Shown in pieces: positions 48,215-60,562 of a stretch of 64,000 nt of DNA. The notes beneath the pieces are model-generated. The model did not search any database and was not told the DNA's origin. It saw only the letters and a program-made list of their open reading frames with translations. This stretch comes from Acanthosoma haemorrhoidale (lineage: Eukaryota > Arthropoda > Insecta > Hemiptera > Acanthosomatidae). The stretch lies in assembly GCA_930367205.1 (NCBI GenBank), contig OV884011.1, forward strand, positions 140,241,937 to 140,305,936, written 5' to 3'. Made by a program: the position numbers and the translations under genes. Every line of letters starts with the position of its first letter. Within the stretch, counting starts at the first letter, position 1.

Positions 48215-48909
48215 TAATTTATTTATAAATTATTAATCTACAAAGTTATACCTGAGCCAATCTGGACTCTATTCCGAAATAGAGCGTGAGGGATAGCAAA
48301 AAAGTATATCAAGCATATCAAATCCTTTCAATCAAAATTCCTGAATACAATAGTAAATGCCACTTATTACGTCAGCAACAAAACCCTTCATAACGATCTT
48401 AATATACCTTACATTCTCGAACTCATCCGTTCCAAGTTCACGAAATTCCATAGTAACTATCGAACCACCCTAATCCCGTAGCACAGTAATTGCACTGCAT
48501 CACTCATCCATATAATCCTCCTCGGAGACACGTCAGTGGCCTCGTGACCTGATATAAATGCATGACATTGGGAGTCCTGGCAATGGCCAGTTTCTGCAAT
48601 CATGTCCTGAGCGTATGTGGCTCTCGCGCACTTTGTCAACCTCCACTGGCTCGTATCCGTTGACGCGACTGACGAAGGGGCGTTGGGGAATTCCCAAGAC
48701 ACCGCTTCCTCTTTCGCATGCGAGGGAGGTGACAGCCATTGGGATTTTGGAGGTATCTGGGCTGTTTGTAAATACTGTATGAATGAGCGAGTGAATGAAA
48801 ATTTTAAATATGGTATGAATGAGAACATTTATCACAATTTCTTATTGCCTAATAAGGCAAATTGTAATTTTATCATAATAATGAAGTTTCAAAATATAAT
48901 TTATTTATA
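48215..48909 (+). mobile_element. FADD-type retrotransposon, short copy C, with candidate TSD
   Basis: The element is 48228-48896: only the C-terminal RT thumb region and the 3' UTR, collinear with copy B from about 41985 to 42580. The 3' hairpin TTGCCTAATAAGGCAA lies near 48845. TAATTTATTTATA is present at 48215-48227 and 48897-48909, a 13-bp exact repeat exactly at the homology limits, hence a likely target-site duplication. The coding part is scrambled by indels. This is the most diverged of the three copies. Confidence 0.85.
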
Positions 48910-50225
48910 TTTTTAATGACATTTTCAACAAGTAAAACAAATGATTCAGGTGACATACATGGGGTGCTAGCATTATTAGGGATGTTGTATGTTCTGCACT
49001 TTGTATGTTAGTGTTTCATTACATTCATGCTTTTGTATTTACTTTATTAAGGTATGACCTCAATGAAACTTCAGCGATTAAAGAAACTTTGTCCCGTGAG
49101 TAATATTTATTTTATAGTGAATATACCCTTCCTAACTTCATTCCTAAGCTCATATCGCTCTCTTGACGTAATATAAATAATTAATTCCCCATAAATACTA
49201 ATTATAAATAATTAATAATATGATTCAGTTAGATATGGATGGCCGGATATATTTGTAATAAACGAGTCTAAATGGCCTCCATGCCTAACCTTATCAGGTG
49301 ATTGTCATAGTTTCCCACGTTATGCTGTTGTCAGTGACGGGTAGGAGTGGGGATAGACAAGGTAATTAATTCCTCCTTTATAAAAAGGCTGCTCACTCGT
49401 TAGCAGACGATGTACGAAGATTATTAAACATTTTTTCTGCTTCTACTTCCTATAAGAAGTGGTCATAATATTTCTCCCATTGATAGTATAACATACAATA
49501 AAAACATAATTTAAAATCTTTATTCAGTTTTACGATCAGCCATCAGTGATTTTCCCTCTAGAGCTTTAGTCTTCTTCTTTTATTTTTTTTTTTTTTAAAT
49601 TTTCTGTACCTCTGGCTTCACTGATTAGAGGTCGTTCATACTAATAATCCTTTATCTCCCATTTTACATCACCAGCTTTTGATATCCTTTTCTGTTCCCT
49701 TCCTCTTTCATAAATAATGTGAGATTTTACTTATTAATGTCTCGAAAAAGATAAGACTACAAAATTAGACGTTAAAATGCCCTGATATATATCTAAAATG
49801 TATGTTCTAAAACATATCGAATATGTTAATTATGGTAAGTTACTCCACGTTACAAAAAATCTCTTAGTCGGTAATTTTTTTGGAATATTCCAATGGCTTT
49901 TTAAATTTAAATTAAAGGTTATAAGTGACTAACTGTCACCTATGCAAACCGAATAGAACTTTCTATCTTCAAAATTTAATATGAATTCTGCCATTATTTT
50001 TCAACCGTTAATTCTGGTGCAAAAATAAAATTCAGCGTTCCGCCTAAGTATGGAATAATTTTTCTACCAGCCTCTGTATACAACTAAGGAATTTTATGTA
50101 ATGGTATTAATAACATTCCTACTCCAGCTCCTCCTCATTCTTCTTCAAATGTCTGTTAAGCTAAGGTGAAAAAGAATTTGAAAAAAATCGTTGATAATAA
50201 AAAAAAATAGCAGGCTATTGGAATA
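48910..50225. other. AT-rich stretch, no feature seen
   Basis: T-run near 49580-49596; otherwise nothing notable. Confidence 0.4.
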
Positions 50226-50229
50226 TGTA

Positions 50230-50560
50230 CAGTTTACAGCCTAACTGTTAACGCTGTGCGTTTAGCGACACATAGACTACCCTGGAGCCATCGAAGGTAC
50301 GCCACCGCAGACAGACACACGTCCCTTACAATTACCATCCCTCAGGAGACAGGGAGGAAAGGGCAGGTGAAGGATCGGGGACCCTCATTACCTCTGAGAG
50401 ATGATACTGGGGAATTATGCGGGGGGCCACATAATCGACAGCTAACCACCCCGCGCCGGACCCACTAACTACCTGCTACCGTCTGTCTGTCGCTTTTTTT
50501 CATCATAACTGTCCGCCAGTAGTCCTTCGCTGGCGTGCTCACCCTCGCATGAGCAAGGTG
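50230..50560. other. GC-rich island, candidate conserved non-coding element
   Basis: Complex CpG-containing sequence with GCGGGGGGCCACATAATCG and ACCACCCCGCGCCGG, and CAGACAGACA/GTCTGTCTGTC words at its two sides. The 70-codon plus frame (50256-50468) is unrecognised. Likely regulatory by composition only. Confidence 0.35.
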
Positions 50561-51175
50561 CAACATGCAACCTCATGCCAAAAACATAGAAATAGGTCCA
50601 TTTCCTCCTCGGGGAAAGCATGTTTCCTCACTCCAACATTGATAGAGCACTTACTAATCCAAGCTCATTTTTTTTCAAGTTCGTTCTTCCTGTATATTTT
50701 TTTCTTCATCTGCCTAAAAAAAGCATATCGAATAATGTATGATAATCTTATTGAACACTCCGAACGAAGACACAAAACGATGTTCGAAAATTGGTGTTTT
50801 AAGTCTATATATTGTCTCTGTTCCAGGGGTGCATTGGTAAAACCGATTTGACACATTTCAAATAGTTTTTAAATATACCTAAATTATCATTTTCCCATCT
50901 CATATAATATTTTATAGACAATTTTACATGTTGTTAAATAAGTGTAGCTAATGAAAGTACGGGTTCTCGAGTAACAATCCTGTGACCTAGAAAACACAAT
51001 ATCTTTATGCAGTATTCAATAACCCGACCACGAGTTCACGACCTTTACCGGCTCACGATCGAGTAACACGTTACAGACTTTTAAACTGACGCTATCACTA
51101 ACACTAATTGGCGTGTATGAAGGTCATAACAGGCAAGATGAAGAGATCATTTACATAGATCGGTTACACTAAATG
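50561..51175. other. AT-rich stretch, no firm feature
   Basis: The 100-codon plus frame at 50549-50851 contains F-rich low complexity and is unrecognised. Confidence 0.35.
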
Positions 51176-51179
51176 CAAG

Positions 51180-51330
51180 CTGCAAGTCCAAGTTGTATTA
51201 GGCCCTCGTGATAGTTGTGACGCCCGGTCACGCTGTGCACACCGTTACTCTCGTTAGTCTATTTAGAATTCATCAATCTCATTAATCACTAATAATCGAA
51301 GAAACTTTAAATAAATCCCTTGTCTTCCTA
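51180..51330. other. Island with GTGAC hairpin and TAAT words
   Basis: GTGACGCCCGGTCAC forms a 5-bp stem. CTCATTAATCACTAATAATC carries clustered homeodomain-type cores. Candidate regulatory block. Confidence 0.3.
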
Positions 51331-51499
51331 CTTGGGTATACTAGGCCAAAAACTTTGAAACATTAAAACAAAAAAGAAATCACAAGCGTAAAATTAACAA
51401 TAGATTGTCAACTATCCGATCTAGAGAATTGTTTTTAAATCTTTCACAATTTTCTTCGCTGGAGCAGTATCGCAGCGACTGTCACAAATCATACCTGGT

Positions 51500-51930
51500 G
51501 CTGCGTTACTAGGTACTCCTCGCCGTGAATTCCGGACCCTCGAGGATCCCCGACACCAATCCCTCTGGAGGACCCTCTAGTCCTTTTCTTCTGGACAGGA
51601 TAACGGCGTCCCACATGCTTCCCACTCCGCCTCTGCCCCGGGCATAAATTTCACCAAGCCGGGTCATTAGCGACTCCCTCCTCGCTAGAATTTGTAAAAA
51701 AAGAATACATACTTCCCTTTGTGTCCCAAAATCTGAAGGCTCCCTCCAGGCAAACAGTTAGTTAGCCCTGTGAGGTTCTGTTTCTTTCCAGCCAGTGTGT
51801 CAGTTAATTAATTAATGGGCAGTTATTTTGAACGCCGATCCTAGCTTATCGCTGTTATTTATTGTTCGATAATTAATTTGGAAGAGGCGATTCGCGATAA
51901 CGGCGGGACTTCCTCGTCCTTTGCTCAAGT
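51500..51930. other. GC-rich island ending in TAATTAAT cluster
   Basis: The first part is CpG-rich (CTCGCCGTGAATTCCGG, CTCGAGGATCCCCGAC). TTAATTAATTAAT follows at 51804-51816, then GCCGATCCTAGC, GATAATTAATTTGG and GCGATTCGCGATAACGGCGG. This mix of homeodomain cores and GC-rich words over 430 bp without an open frame is typical of conserved developmental enhancers. One of the best candidates in the window. Confidence 0.4.
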
Positions 51931-54900
51931 CTGAATAAATTTTCAATTGGAGTAGAAATGATGTTACTTAAAGTAAATAAAACCCCCTTATTATTTATCA
52001 TAACAATATTTTAAACTAAGAATTTTTCTAAGATGGCGATTTTTTTTAATAAGGAACTTTGTTGAACGTTGTGTTCTCGTTGGCTATTATATAATTTTTT
52101 TCTAGGAGAATGGATGGGTATAATTAATAAAATGGAAGGAATAAATTTATTGGTGACATTGAAGAAGCTGTATTAATAGACTTGCCAAATGGTAGATGAC
52201 AAAATTCTTAATTTCAAGACTAAGAATTATTTGCAATGAAGTAGTGGATTGTGTTGGCCTTAATTTCTTATGCCAACATTTTTCGAGTAATAAAGAACTT
52301 ATTAATATACAATATAGTATTCGCTTTAGTATCATTCTAAAATGCATTTCTAATAGAATATCGTGTTGAAAAACGTTTGAAAATACGTTATGATAAACAA
52401 AAGACATACTTGAACTTTGCATTCGGTTCAAGGATCAATTTCCAGTCGGAGAAAAATAAATGACGGATCCAAAGAGACCAGAAACAATGGAGGAGCCTGT
52501 TTAGCAATGAGAATTATTCAGCCGTTTATGAATTAGTGATAAATATGAACTGGAAGGGATTTGTCAGCAGTCCATAGCGAATATGTTCCATATTGGCAAA
52601 CAAATTGACATTACAATTTAACTTTTGTCTCAAAACTACATCGGTTTTAATCAGTAGAATTATTTAGATTATGATTTGTAAACCTGTCAACGTAAGTTTG
52701 GTTTATAGAAATATCCATCCTTGAAATATATTTCCAATATCTAAGTCTAGGGATTTTACTGTCGAAGAATGGTGTTACTGTTTTTCTTTTTGTCTATACA
52801 AGTCACATTATTTTTACCATTGTTGAGTCACCTTTGCAAAATATCTTATCTGCAGCCTAAACAGCAGTGCTAGAAACATTTTGATTGACTTACAAAGTTT
52901 CAGCTGTTTTATTTGCCATTTATTCGAAAAATATTTATCAATACAGTCTTGCAAGGTAAAATGCTGATATTTATGCTGTCATGGCGACATTTTACTGAAA
53001 TTAATAACCGTATGAACTTTCTTATGAAATAATGTTGTAGAGTGACGGAAGTTCTTTTATAACAAGTATGTGTATAGTAATACACACTCAACTCCGACTT
53101 TTACACTTATTATAAACACACAAGTTAAGTAACGAAAATGAAAATAAGTTTTGTTGAAATTTAAAAACATTTTTAACAACAGTAGTAAAGTGCATACGAG
53201 CAATGCACTATGTTGCTCTAACCAGGAGTGAAAATTAAATAATTCCTACAACTATTAACAAACTGCCATGTTGCTTAAATTATATGTGTTATTATGTCAC
53301 TCCACCTTTATTCATCATTAATTCTTGTGGTGCCATTCATATCATTTTAGTAAATACGTTCATCCTTTTATCATTCATCTTACATTTCATTTTCCATTTT
53401 TAGACTAATTAAGACTTTTTATTTAATTTAAGACCTTTTAATTTTTACTAACTATAGTTTGTTACTTTATTTTTGTATACATATTCTGTCAGAAACTAGC
53501 ACACACTTTTTATACTGTTACCTTATATTGTCTTATATGTACGTTGTTATAAATGACTGTTTTACCTATTTTATATTCTTCATATTCATCCATATCAACT
53601 ATTTTATGTTCATATCATATCATAAGCTATTCTTAGTACACTTACACTACCTTGGGTGTCGATTCATTAGTCAATTAGGCCTATAGCGCTTCTTTAATAA
53701 GTATCTAGGTTTTCAGGACCTCGTGTGAACATATCAGTCATTTGGAAGAAGTGTGTACAAATACGAAAATTTTTGTTTTTCCTTTTTTTGCTTTGAAATC
53801 TTCCATTCACTCATATTGAGAAAAAAATGTCAAATTTTTAGTTTCAATATTTACAATTATTGAGAGCTATTATGGCAGTCTTGCAGGATAGCACTAAATC
53901 AGAATAGGCAAACTTCAAACGCTTGCTCTTGTATAATTCTACATTTGCGTATTATGGCACTCTTCTTCCAAGTGAACAATATATATTACTTCGAAACGTT
54001 ATCCATTAATAAATTTGTAAATAAAATTAACAATGTCCCAAAAAATTCATTCACTCTTATATTTTTACGAATAACAATGAACTCCCAGTATGTTATTAAG
54101 TGATTAGAAAGGGGATAAAAAATGCTTGATACCAAAGGCTTTCGAATGCATTGAAGTTCAAAGAAGAAAGCACCCTGTCGAGTCGCGTGCTGGCTTTATT
54201 GTTCCTCTTTCCGCCCCGATAGAATTCTAGGAGTAGTTTTTCTCTACCTATATCCCTCCTGTTATTACTACTCGTCCTACCAGACGTAACAATATACATT
54301 TTGTTTTTTTTGTTATTTCGGAAATGGTGAAAGATCAAAGCGGAGTGTAGACGTCGGTAAATGACACTGTTAAAGCACGCCTGATGCTATTTACTTAATG
54401 GCGGTAATGCTGACAGCGGCCTTGGTCCCTCCTCTGCTAGTGATTAGCCCAAATTGTTTCTTTCATAATGGGCTCACTTAGGGTCACATGACCAGTGTCT
54501 AAAGGCCGGTGTCTGAGTCCTGCTCAGGAAGTTCTATGCTCCATTCTCAGTGAGGAGAAACAAAATGTCAGTTTTCCGGAATATAAGAAAGAAAAAATGT
54601 TATCTCAATCATGGTTTATTAAATCCCTGGGATCGAATCTGAAGGTGGACTATAAATTTCACAAAGGAATAGAAGACGAGTATTTAGTGTCTGCCAAGTC
54701 GACATCATGAATGTACATATAAAAATGGTTATGTAACCTGCAACGATATTGGCTCGTATAACCTTCCCCACGTCAGAAAACCCATTTTAAAAAATAGAAC
54801 CAACTAAGTTTACTAATCAAGTGTATTAGTCAGTTCCCCGATGTGTTAAGTTTTTTTTGTTTTGTTTTTTTCCTTCTTATTCTTAACCCCTATTTTTTTT

Positions 54901-55225
54901 TTTAAATTAATAATAAATTATAAACAATTTTATAAAATAGTTTTGGGTGGCTCCTTTAATTGCATTAGATGCATTCTAGGTGTTAAGCAGTACACATCTT
55001 ACTTATGTTCCCTAACCGTCATATGCAAGGACCTAAAGGAAGGGTATCTCAACACGGAGTAAAACTGTCATTAAACCGCTTAAACAAATTCATATTCCGT
55101 TGAGTTAAAATCTGTCCAATTCCCGGTGGTCAAGCCGAGAATTTTTTTTTGGCAGAAACCCCTGAATTTATGAAGTGGTCTAATAACATACGGAATATAA
55201 AATCCACCCGTGGCGGGATATAGTG
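51931..55225. other. Long AT-rich stretch, one weak tRNA-like patch
   Basis: Around 54475-54535 there is a vague tRNA-like layout (TTAGGGTCACATGACC, then GAGTCCTGCTC). The other short frames (52147-52431, 53459-53686, 54096-54338) are low complexity and unrecognised. Confidence 0.35.
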
Positions 55226-55229
55226 CAAA

Positions 55230-55720
55230 TGGAAACTGTTCTATCATTAAATTAAATCATTTAATTACACCTATTAATATTCGTAATCTCAATCTAAATT
55301 AAAAAAGGAGGAGAGATGGTGTGGCTGGACCGGTGGAGTGGGGGCTCCAGAGTCGATTACCCGAGCTCTCCTATCTCGACTTTGTGATCGTAATAATGTT
55401 ATTAATAACCTCGTCATTAGAGCTGCAGCGTATCTTCCTGGCGTAGTCTGCTTACCCACCCCCCCGCCAGTCTACGTATATTTAATTGCCACGTAATTTC
55501 AGGAGATGCACTCTAGTTGATTGTCGATGATGCAGCCTATAGGATGTGGCGGCGCATTCGATAATGCCAATAATGAACATAAAAGTAAACGTGGGCAATA
55601 TTACACTACGTGAGGCCGACGAGACGCCATCCTCTCAGGAGGAATAACGGCATCTGTAATTTGAAGGGGGAAGTGAAAATTGCACCAGTATTCCCAAATG
55701 AAATCCGTTGATAAGTTGTA
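55230..55720. other. Large GC-mixed island, candidate conserved non-coding element
   Basis: About 490 bp alternating TAAT-rich stretches (CATTTAATTACACC, TTATTAATAACCTCG) with GC-rich words (CCCGAGCTCTCC, GGCGGCGCATTCG). C7 lies at 55459-55465. No sustained open frame. This is the longest of the islands. Confidence 0.4.
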
Positions 55721-57000
55721 ATCGTAGAGAGGAAACTCCCCTAGTCAACGATGGATGAACTGGGACTATTTCATTGTCTGCCCTTAACTGCTCTCCTCCA
55801 CTGGGTGGGGTCACCTGTAGATTATTGCTCTTTGGCTGGCTAGGTGGAAATCAGGGCAGTTACTACCAAATGATTTCCGCTCGCTCTGGGGAAGGATATA
55901 ATCACTTTGTAAAGCACTATTATTAATAATGTTTGCCATTACAATGGAACAAAATGAAACCAATATTTATGTTCTTATAACACTTCCATATCTTGGAGTA
56001 ATCTTCTCTGAACATGTTAATGCAGGAACCAACTCCCTTTTTCACCGGCTGCGCCTCCAATTATTTCATGACATGAACCAGAGGCCGAAAACTGAATACC
56101 CCCTTTTCCCAGCTAAATTTTATTAAAGTTGAAGATGAAAGGATGGGAATGTGTTAAAGAGCAAGTGAAACCTTCCTACTGCTCCTAGGAGAAGTTCCAG
56201 ACGCGTTTTACGACCCTAGCATACAATGCCACCGGAATAGAAAGACCTAAACAAAGAAGAGAATACCAGAAGTAGCACTGTTTGTCCAGACTTCTTCTTT
56301 AACACTTACCTTCTAAAATCCTCTGCAGTAAAGTTCACTCGGCAGACCCGGGTGGTCCGCTGTGTTGACATTTTCTACTACCTCACTTAGAAGGCCAACG
56401 AATCTCCTTTGACTTTTATTGAAGCGGCTCACTTTATCCTTTGCCTTTAATACTTGTTTACAGATCGTATCTGAAGATTTTATTGCATTTGACGAAGGTT
56501 CAGAGAATTAACAACCCGATAATAATCATAAGTTCATACAGCCACACGAAACCCAGAAAATAAATGAGGTGATGTCAAACAAATATAATCTTAGGACGTT
56601 CACTTGATTTAGTAAAGCCCCAGTGCCAACCAAATAAATGATTACATTTTATTTCTCATATCTACTTTATATTTTTCTTACTCTCTAAGGGTAATACCCG
56701 AAAAAAAATCTGACGATTGGTGTATTACACAATAGTTTCGTTTAGAAAACGATATTGATGATTTTTTGTCATTAAAGTCATTAGTAAACAAGGCGTTAAA
56801 ATTAAAGATTCGTCATTTTATGTCCTATATAATATGATTGCTTTTATTTTAATTATTTCTGGGGACTTGAATAAGACTTCCATGGAAAAATGCCATCCCT
56901 GTATACGAAGCTAAGGTTATGAAAACAATGCTTATAAAGTTTTAATAAATTTATGTAGCTTTCGTCTTTTTTAATTCCAATACATCATGTATATTAATAT
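55721..57000. other. No firm feature
   Basis: A moderately complex patch at 55740-55870 may extend the previous island. The 65-codon frame at 55929-56126 is unrecognised. Confidence 0.3.
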
Positions 57001-57006
57001 TAAGTA

Positions 57007-57164
57007 GTCTGGTGACACATAATGGTGTAAGATGTTTACATAAAGATAAAGAAGAGTACGCTCAGGCTAAATTGATGGATTATCCGTCACATTGTGGTAA
57101 AATTTTAGAGGACAGTCTTGAAACTATAAAAGCTATATGTCCTATAAATCGGAAAAAATTGTAA
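57007..57164 (+). CDS. Short coding-like open frame of unknown origin
   Basis: About 50 codons end at TAA 57162-57164. The product has a globular-protein look (KDKEEYAQAKLMDYPSHCGK, then ILEDSLETIKAICP) rather than the low complexity usual for chance frames here. I recognise no family, no convincing ATG or splice donor is present, and there is no neighbour to join. It may be an exon or transposon relic, or chance. Confidence 0.12.
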
Positions 57165-57614
57165 ATTTTATGGTGGGGGGCCTCCTGAATGGACGAAATG
57201 TTTCTACCCTTATGTAGGCAAATTACGTAGGCATATTGCAGAAAGTTATTTTCGATCACATTTAATTTTTCTTGTTCTTTATTAGAGGAAAAAGCCTAAG
57301 GCAATGAAAAAAAAAGTCTATACCATTTATTTAATCTAGTTTACAAATAATAATAATACCTAAGCTGCTATTGCTTATGAAATAAAATAAAATTTTTATA
57401 CATTACCAAGAATGTGTTGTGAAATTGTATATTCTAAATTGCAGTCAGGCATTTCATCTGTGATGAGATGTGAAATATTCTCTTACATGATTTGCAATAA
57501 TCTAAAAAAAAAAAAATTCTTTCAAGCAATTACTGTTTGATAGTACATGCAGATGGTCTAGTATCGTGTTTGAATTTCTCCTCTGCAAAATATATAATCT
57601 TTATTCTTATTTTT

Positions 57615-57641
57615 TTTCTTCTTCTTCTTCTTCTCCTTCTT
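57615..57641. repeat. (TTC)n microsatellite
   Basis: Seven to eight TTC/CTT units with one substitution, following a T-run. Confidence 0.8.
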
Positions 57642-58735
57642 AGAGTATTTCTAAAATTAAAACCAAACTGAAATAGCTGTTATTAAGGAGTCGATTCGAC
57701 GTCTTAAATACATAATTGATCTCAGGACCGAGCCTGAAGCTAGTTCCAATCTAATCTTTTCATTTTACAGCCTCCATCACGCTTATCGGCATTTATATAA
57801 TTACCTGAAAGGAAGGTTATTTTGTTTATAAAGTTAGTATGCTATTCTGAGAAAATCCATAGTAACTTTTTAAGAGGTTATTATATGTTTATTCATGCAT
57901 ACAATCTTTTTTGGCTAATTTAAATTCTGATTATTATTAACCTTTGAACTATCAACCTCTAGCAAACCATAAGAAATATGCTGTGTAGCCTTTTTAATAT
58001 AAATATATACAGGCATATATATATAATTTTGTCCAGTTATTAAAATCTCCTTTATTAATTATTTCTAGGGCTTGAATAATAATCCGCGTAATCGGTAATT
58101 TTTGCCAATTATTATTTTTTTGGTTTTGTGTTCCCTGGATAATTCTAAATGCTCATCTACTAGCGGTGCCTTCAGGAAACCAAGTAACTATTCTCCGCAG
58201 GCAAGTTTCACACGAACAGCTCCTATTATTAATTTTATATATTTTGTAATGGATTTGAAAAATATACATTATGAACTTCTACCACTGGATTTCTTTCTAG
58301 ATGTCTGCCATTTCTGGTTTATCTCGAGACGTTTTATTTAAACGTTGTTTCATCAATCAATGTTATAATAGAGAACCCTATTTTTTTTTTATTTATTTTT
58401 TTTTTTTTTTACCCTTTGTGTGTATGCAAGTATGTTCTACGATTGTACCATTGTGGTCGTGAAATTGACTCAATCTCTCCAATCTCCACAAAATATCCTG
58501 GTTTATTTTTGAAAATACACTCCAGCCGATTTCAATAGGATTTTTTTATGTAAATTTATAATATGTGTTTAAATAGTTCTAGGTAACTGTGAATTGTTTG
58601 TGATTATATTTTTAGTTATGGATGGGCTTCCTTGATATGTCTATTTTGTCGTTTTGTTAGGATCGAATTCTATAGGTAGCTTGTGTGTCCTCACATCCAT
58701 CCACTCGAATGATTATTCTGGTTGAATTTATCGAT
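57642..58735. other. AT-rich stretch, T-runs
   Basis: Long T-runs at 58380-58411; otherwise nothing notable. Confidence 0.4.
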
Positions 58736-58739
58736 CCGA

Positions 58740-59160
58740 TATGCAAATGAGGCGAGGACCTAGGACGATATTAGTACGCTACGTGGAAGTGCGCCGAGGC
58801 ACTCCAAGCCACGTGCTGGGCACCGCTGACGAGGACGTATACAGATGCACTGTAAGTAAGTCAATATCCGAGGTGGTATAAAAAGTGCACCAGGAGTGTG
58901 TGCGTGAGAGAGGCTGATATCCAGTAAAACTGGTTTTACCCATGAAATTAACTCTAATGTCTGCGCGGCTGCCTCCGCTTGCCCACCCCGCTCGAGAGTG
59001 GCATCGCGGTAGTTGCATATATTTAAATCGGAAAGCAACTTGCGGTTGCAACGCCCTAACGCCGGTGACAATGTGCGGTTACTATGCAGATGGCTCCTTC
59101 GACTGCGGAGAGAGAACCTTTTTGAATGCTATGTGACTACCTGGGAGATATCGATAAAGA
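58740..59160. other. GC-rich island with E-box
   Basis: CCACGTGCTGGGC contains a perfect CACGTG E-box (58810-58815). CGCCGAGGC and TCGAGAGTGGCATCGCGG add CpG. Overlapping open frames on both strands (up to 103 codons minus, 64 plus) are unrecognised and in competing phases. Candidate conserved non-coding element. Confidence 0.35.
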
Positions 59161-59598
59161 GTGGCTCAGCTCTCGATTCGAGGAAAAAAGTATGAAATAG
59201 CCATGGTGATGAAATGAGAAACCATGTAAGAGGAGGCGTTTTGAGGGAGCCTTGGTAATCAACTTACCATGTGCTCGTTCAAACTTATTAATAATTCTCC
59301 AATAAATAGCTGCTATCTGCTTAACGACCGGCTTTGCTTCGCTGTAGGGATTTTACCATTCCTCTACCTAAGTCTTGGTTTAGCTTTGAAGGCGCTGCCG
59401 ATCCTGTTTTTATCCTGAAAAACTTATATGGGACTTTATTCAATCAAAGGATCGACTAGCAATAATTGTATTTTTTGGAACGGTCCATCAGGTGGCATAC
59501 ATCTACCTGATTGTTCGATTCTTTTTATTAATTTTCTTCATTTAGTACTAGCGCTTTCAAGATCCAACGTCTTTCAATCTCAGGCACCACACAAACAA

Positions 59599-59610
59599 CC
59601 CCCCCCCCCC
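59599..59610. repeat. C12 homopolymer
   Basis: Twelve C in a row, equal longest with 30949-30960. Confidence 0.8.
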
Positions 59611-59919
59611 AGAATAACAACCTACCGTCAATTAAACCTAAATTATACCACCTCTTCCAATCTAACAAGTCAATTGTATATTTGTTAGTTTCATCGGAGA
59701 TATATAAAACCTGTGGTGAAGATGGCTTCGACACCAAAAAAAAAGGCTTGGCCATAGCAACTAATTTAAGTAGGCAATGCCAACCATTTCCGGACTCACT
59801 AATACTTCTTCGGTTAGCATTTGAATCATTCGGAACAGATCATATAAAAAAGTAATATGTTGAGAAGAAAACATTGGATTGACGGAAAACCAAAGTTGTG
59901 CCAGTCAAATAATCTTTTT

Positions 59920-60001
59920 CTCCTGTCTCCACTCCACATCCTCATATATATATATATATATATATATTGACAGAGGAGGAGGGAGGACGTGGAGACAGGA
60001 G
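59920..60001. repeat. 13-bp inverted repeat enclosing (AT)12
   Basis: CTCCTGTCTCCAC (59920-59932) and its exact complement GTGGAGACAGGAG (59989-60001) surround a pure AT tract (59944-59967). Inner parts are further partly complementary (CATCCTC with GAGG and GGAGG). The whole can extrude as a cruciform with an AT core. It lies at the start of a GC-richer block that runs to about 60190. Confidence 0.75.
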
Positions 60002-60562
60002 CTAGATATATATATTCCGGCGAGGGCAAAGAGGTGGCCATTGTTTAGCCGGCAGCCATGGGTCACGATCCTGATTATCGCCTCTTCTTCTTCTCTTTAT
60101 CTTCCTTCGCTGCCTCTTGCCTCCGTCCTTCTGCAGTGCATTCCTTCCTCGCTCATTCCCAATCTATTTACTCCTCCCTTTGACGTTATAATCAAATAAT
60201 CTCGCTAAGTATTCGCTTATCCCAACTCAAGGACTAACCGGCTCTTTTGAACAGGCACAATACCGTCTTTGCAGAACCGATCCGTTAGAAATATCCTATA
60301 TTTCACTACCAAGGCTCTACTATCGAAAGGATGCTCGTTCTACGAAATCTGTCATTAAAAATTATTCTATCCATCATAAATTTTAAAGGCATATTTCACA
60401 AAGGTGGGACAATAAAGCGACTTGACGGGGTGTTTTCTGAGGACTTTAATGCGGCATTCGATAGCACTTGGCATCAAACACGTTTTATCTACTTTCAAAT
60501 CAATTAAGAATATTTTTGTAGTTAAATGCTCCATGGAGTAAAAATATAACTCAATGAATGAA

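Noticed and set aside
48457..48916. Overlapping 74-123-codon frames at copy C
   Set aside because: They lie in the 3' UTR and degenerate thumb region of the FADD element, on both strands and in competing phases.
58760..59136. Protein gene in the 58.8 kb island
   Set aside because: Two minus and two plus frames overlap in competing phases; none recognised.
59944..59967. TATA-type core promoter
   Set aside because: A pure (AT)12 microsatellite with no initiator or downstream gene to support it.
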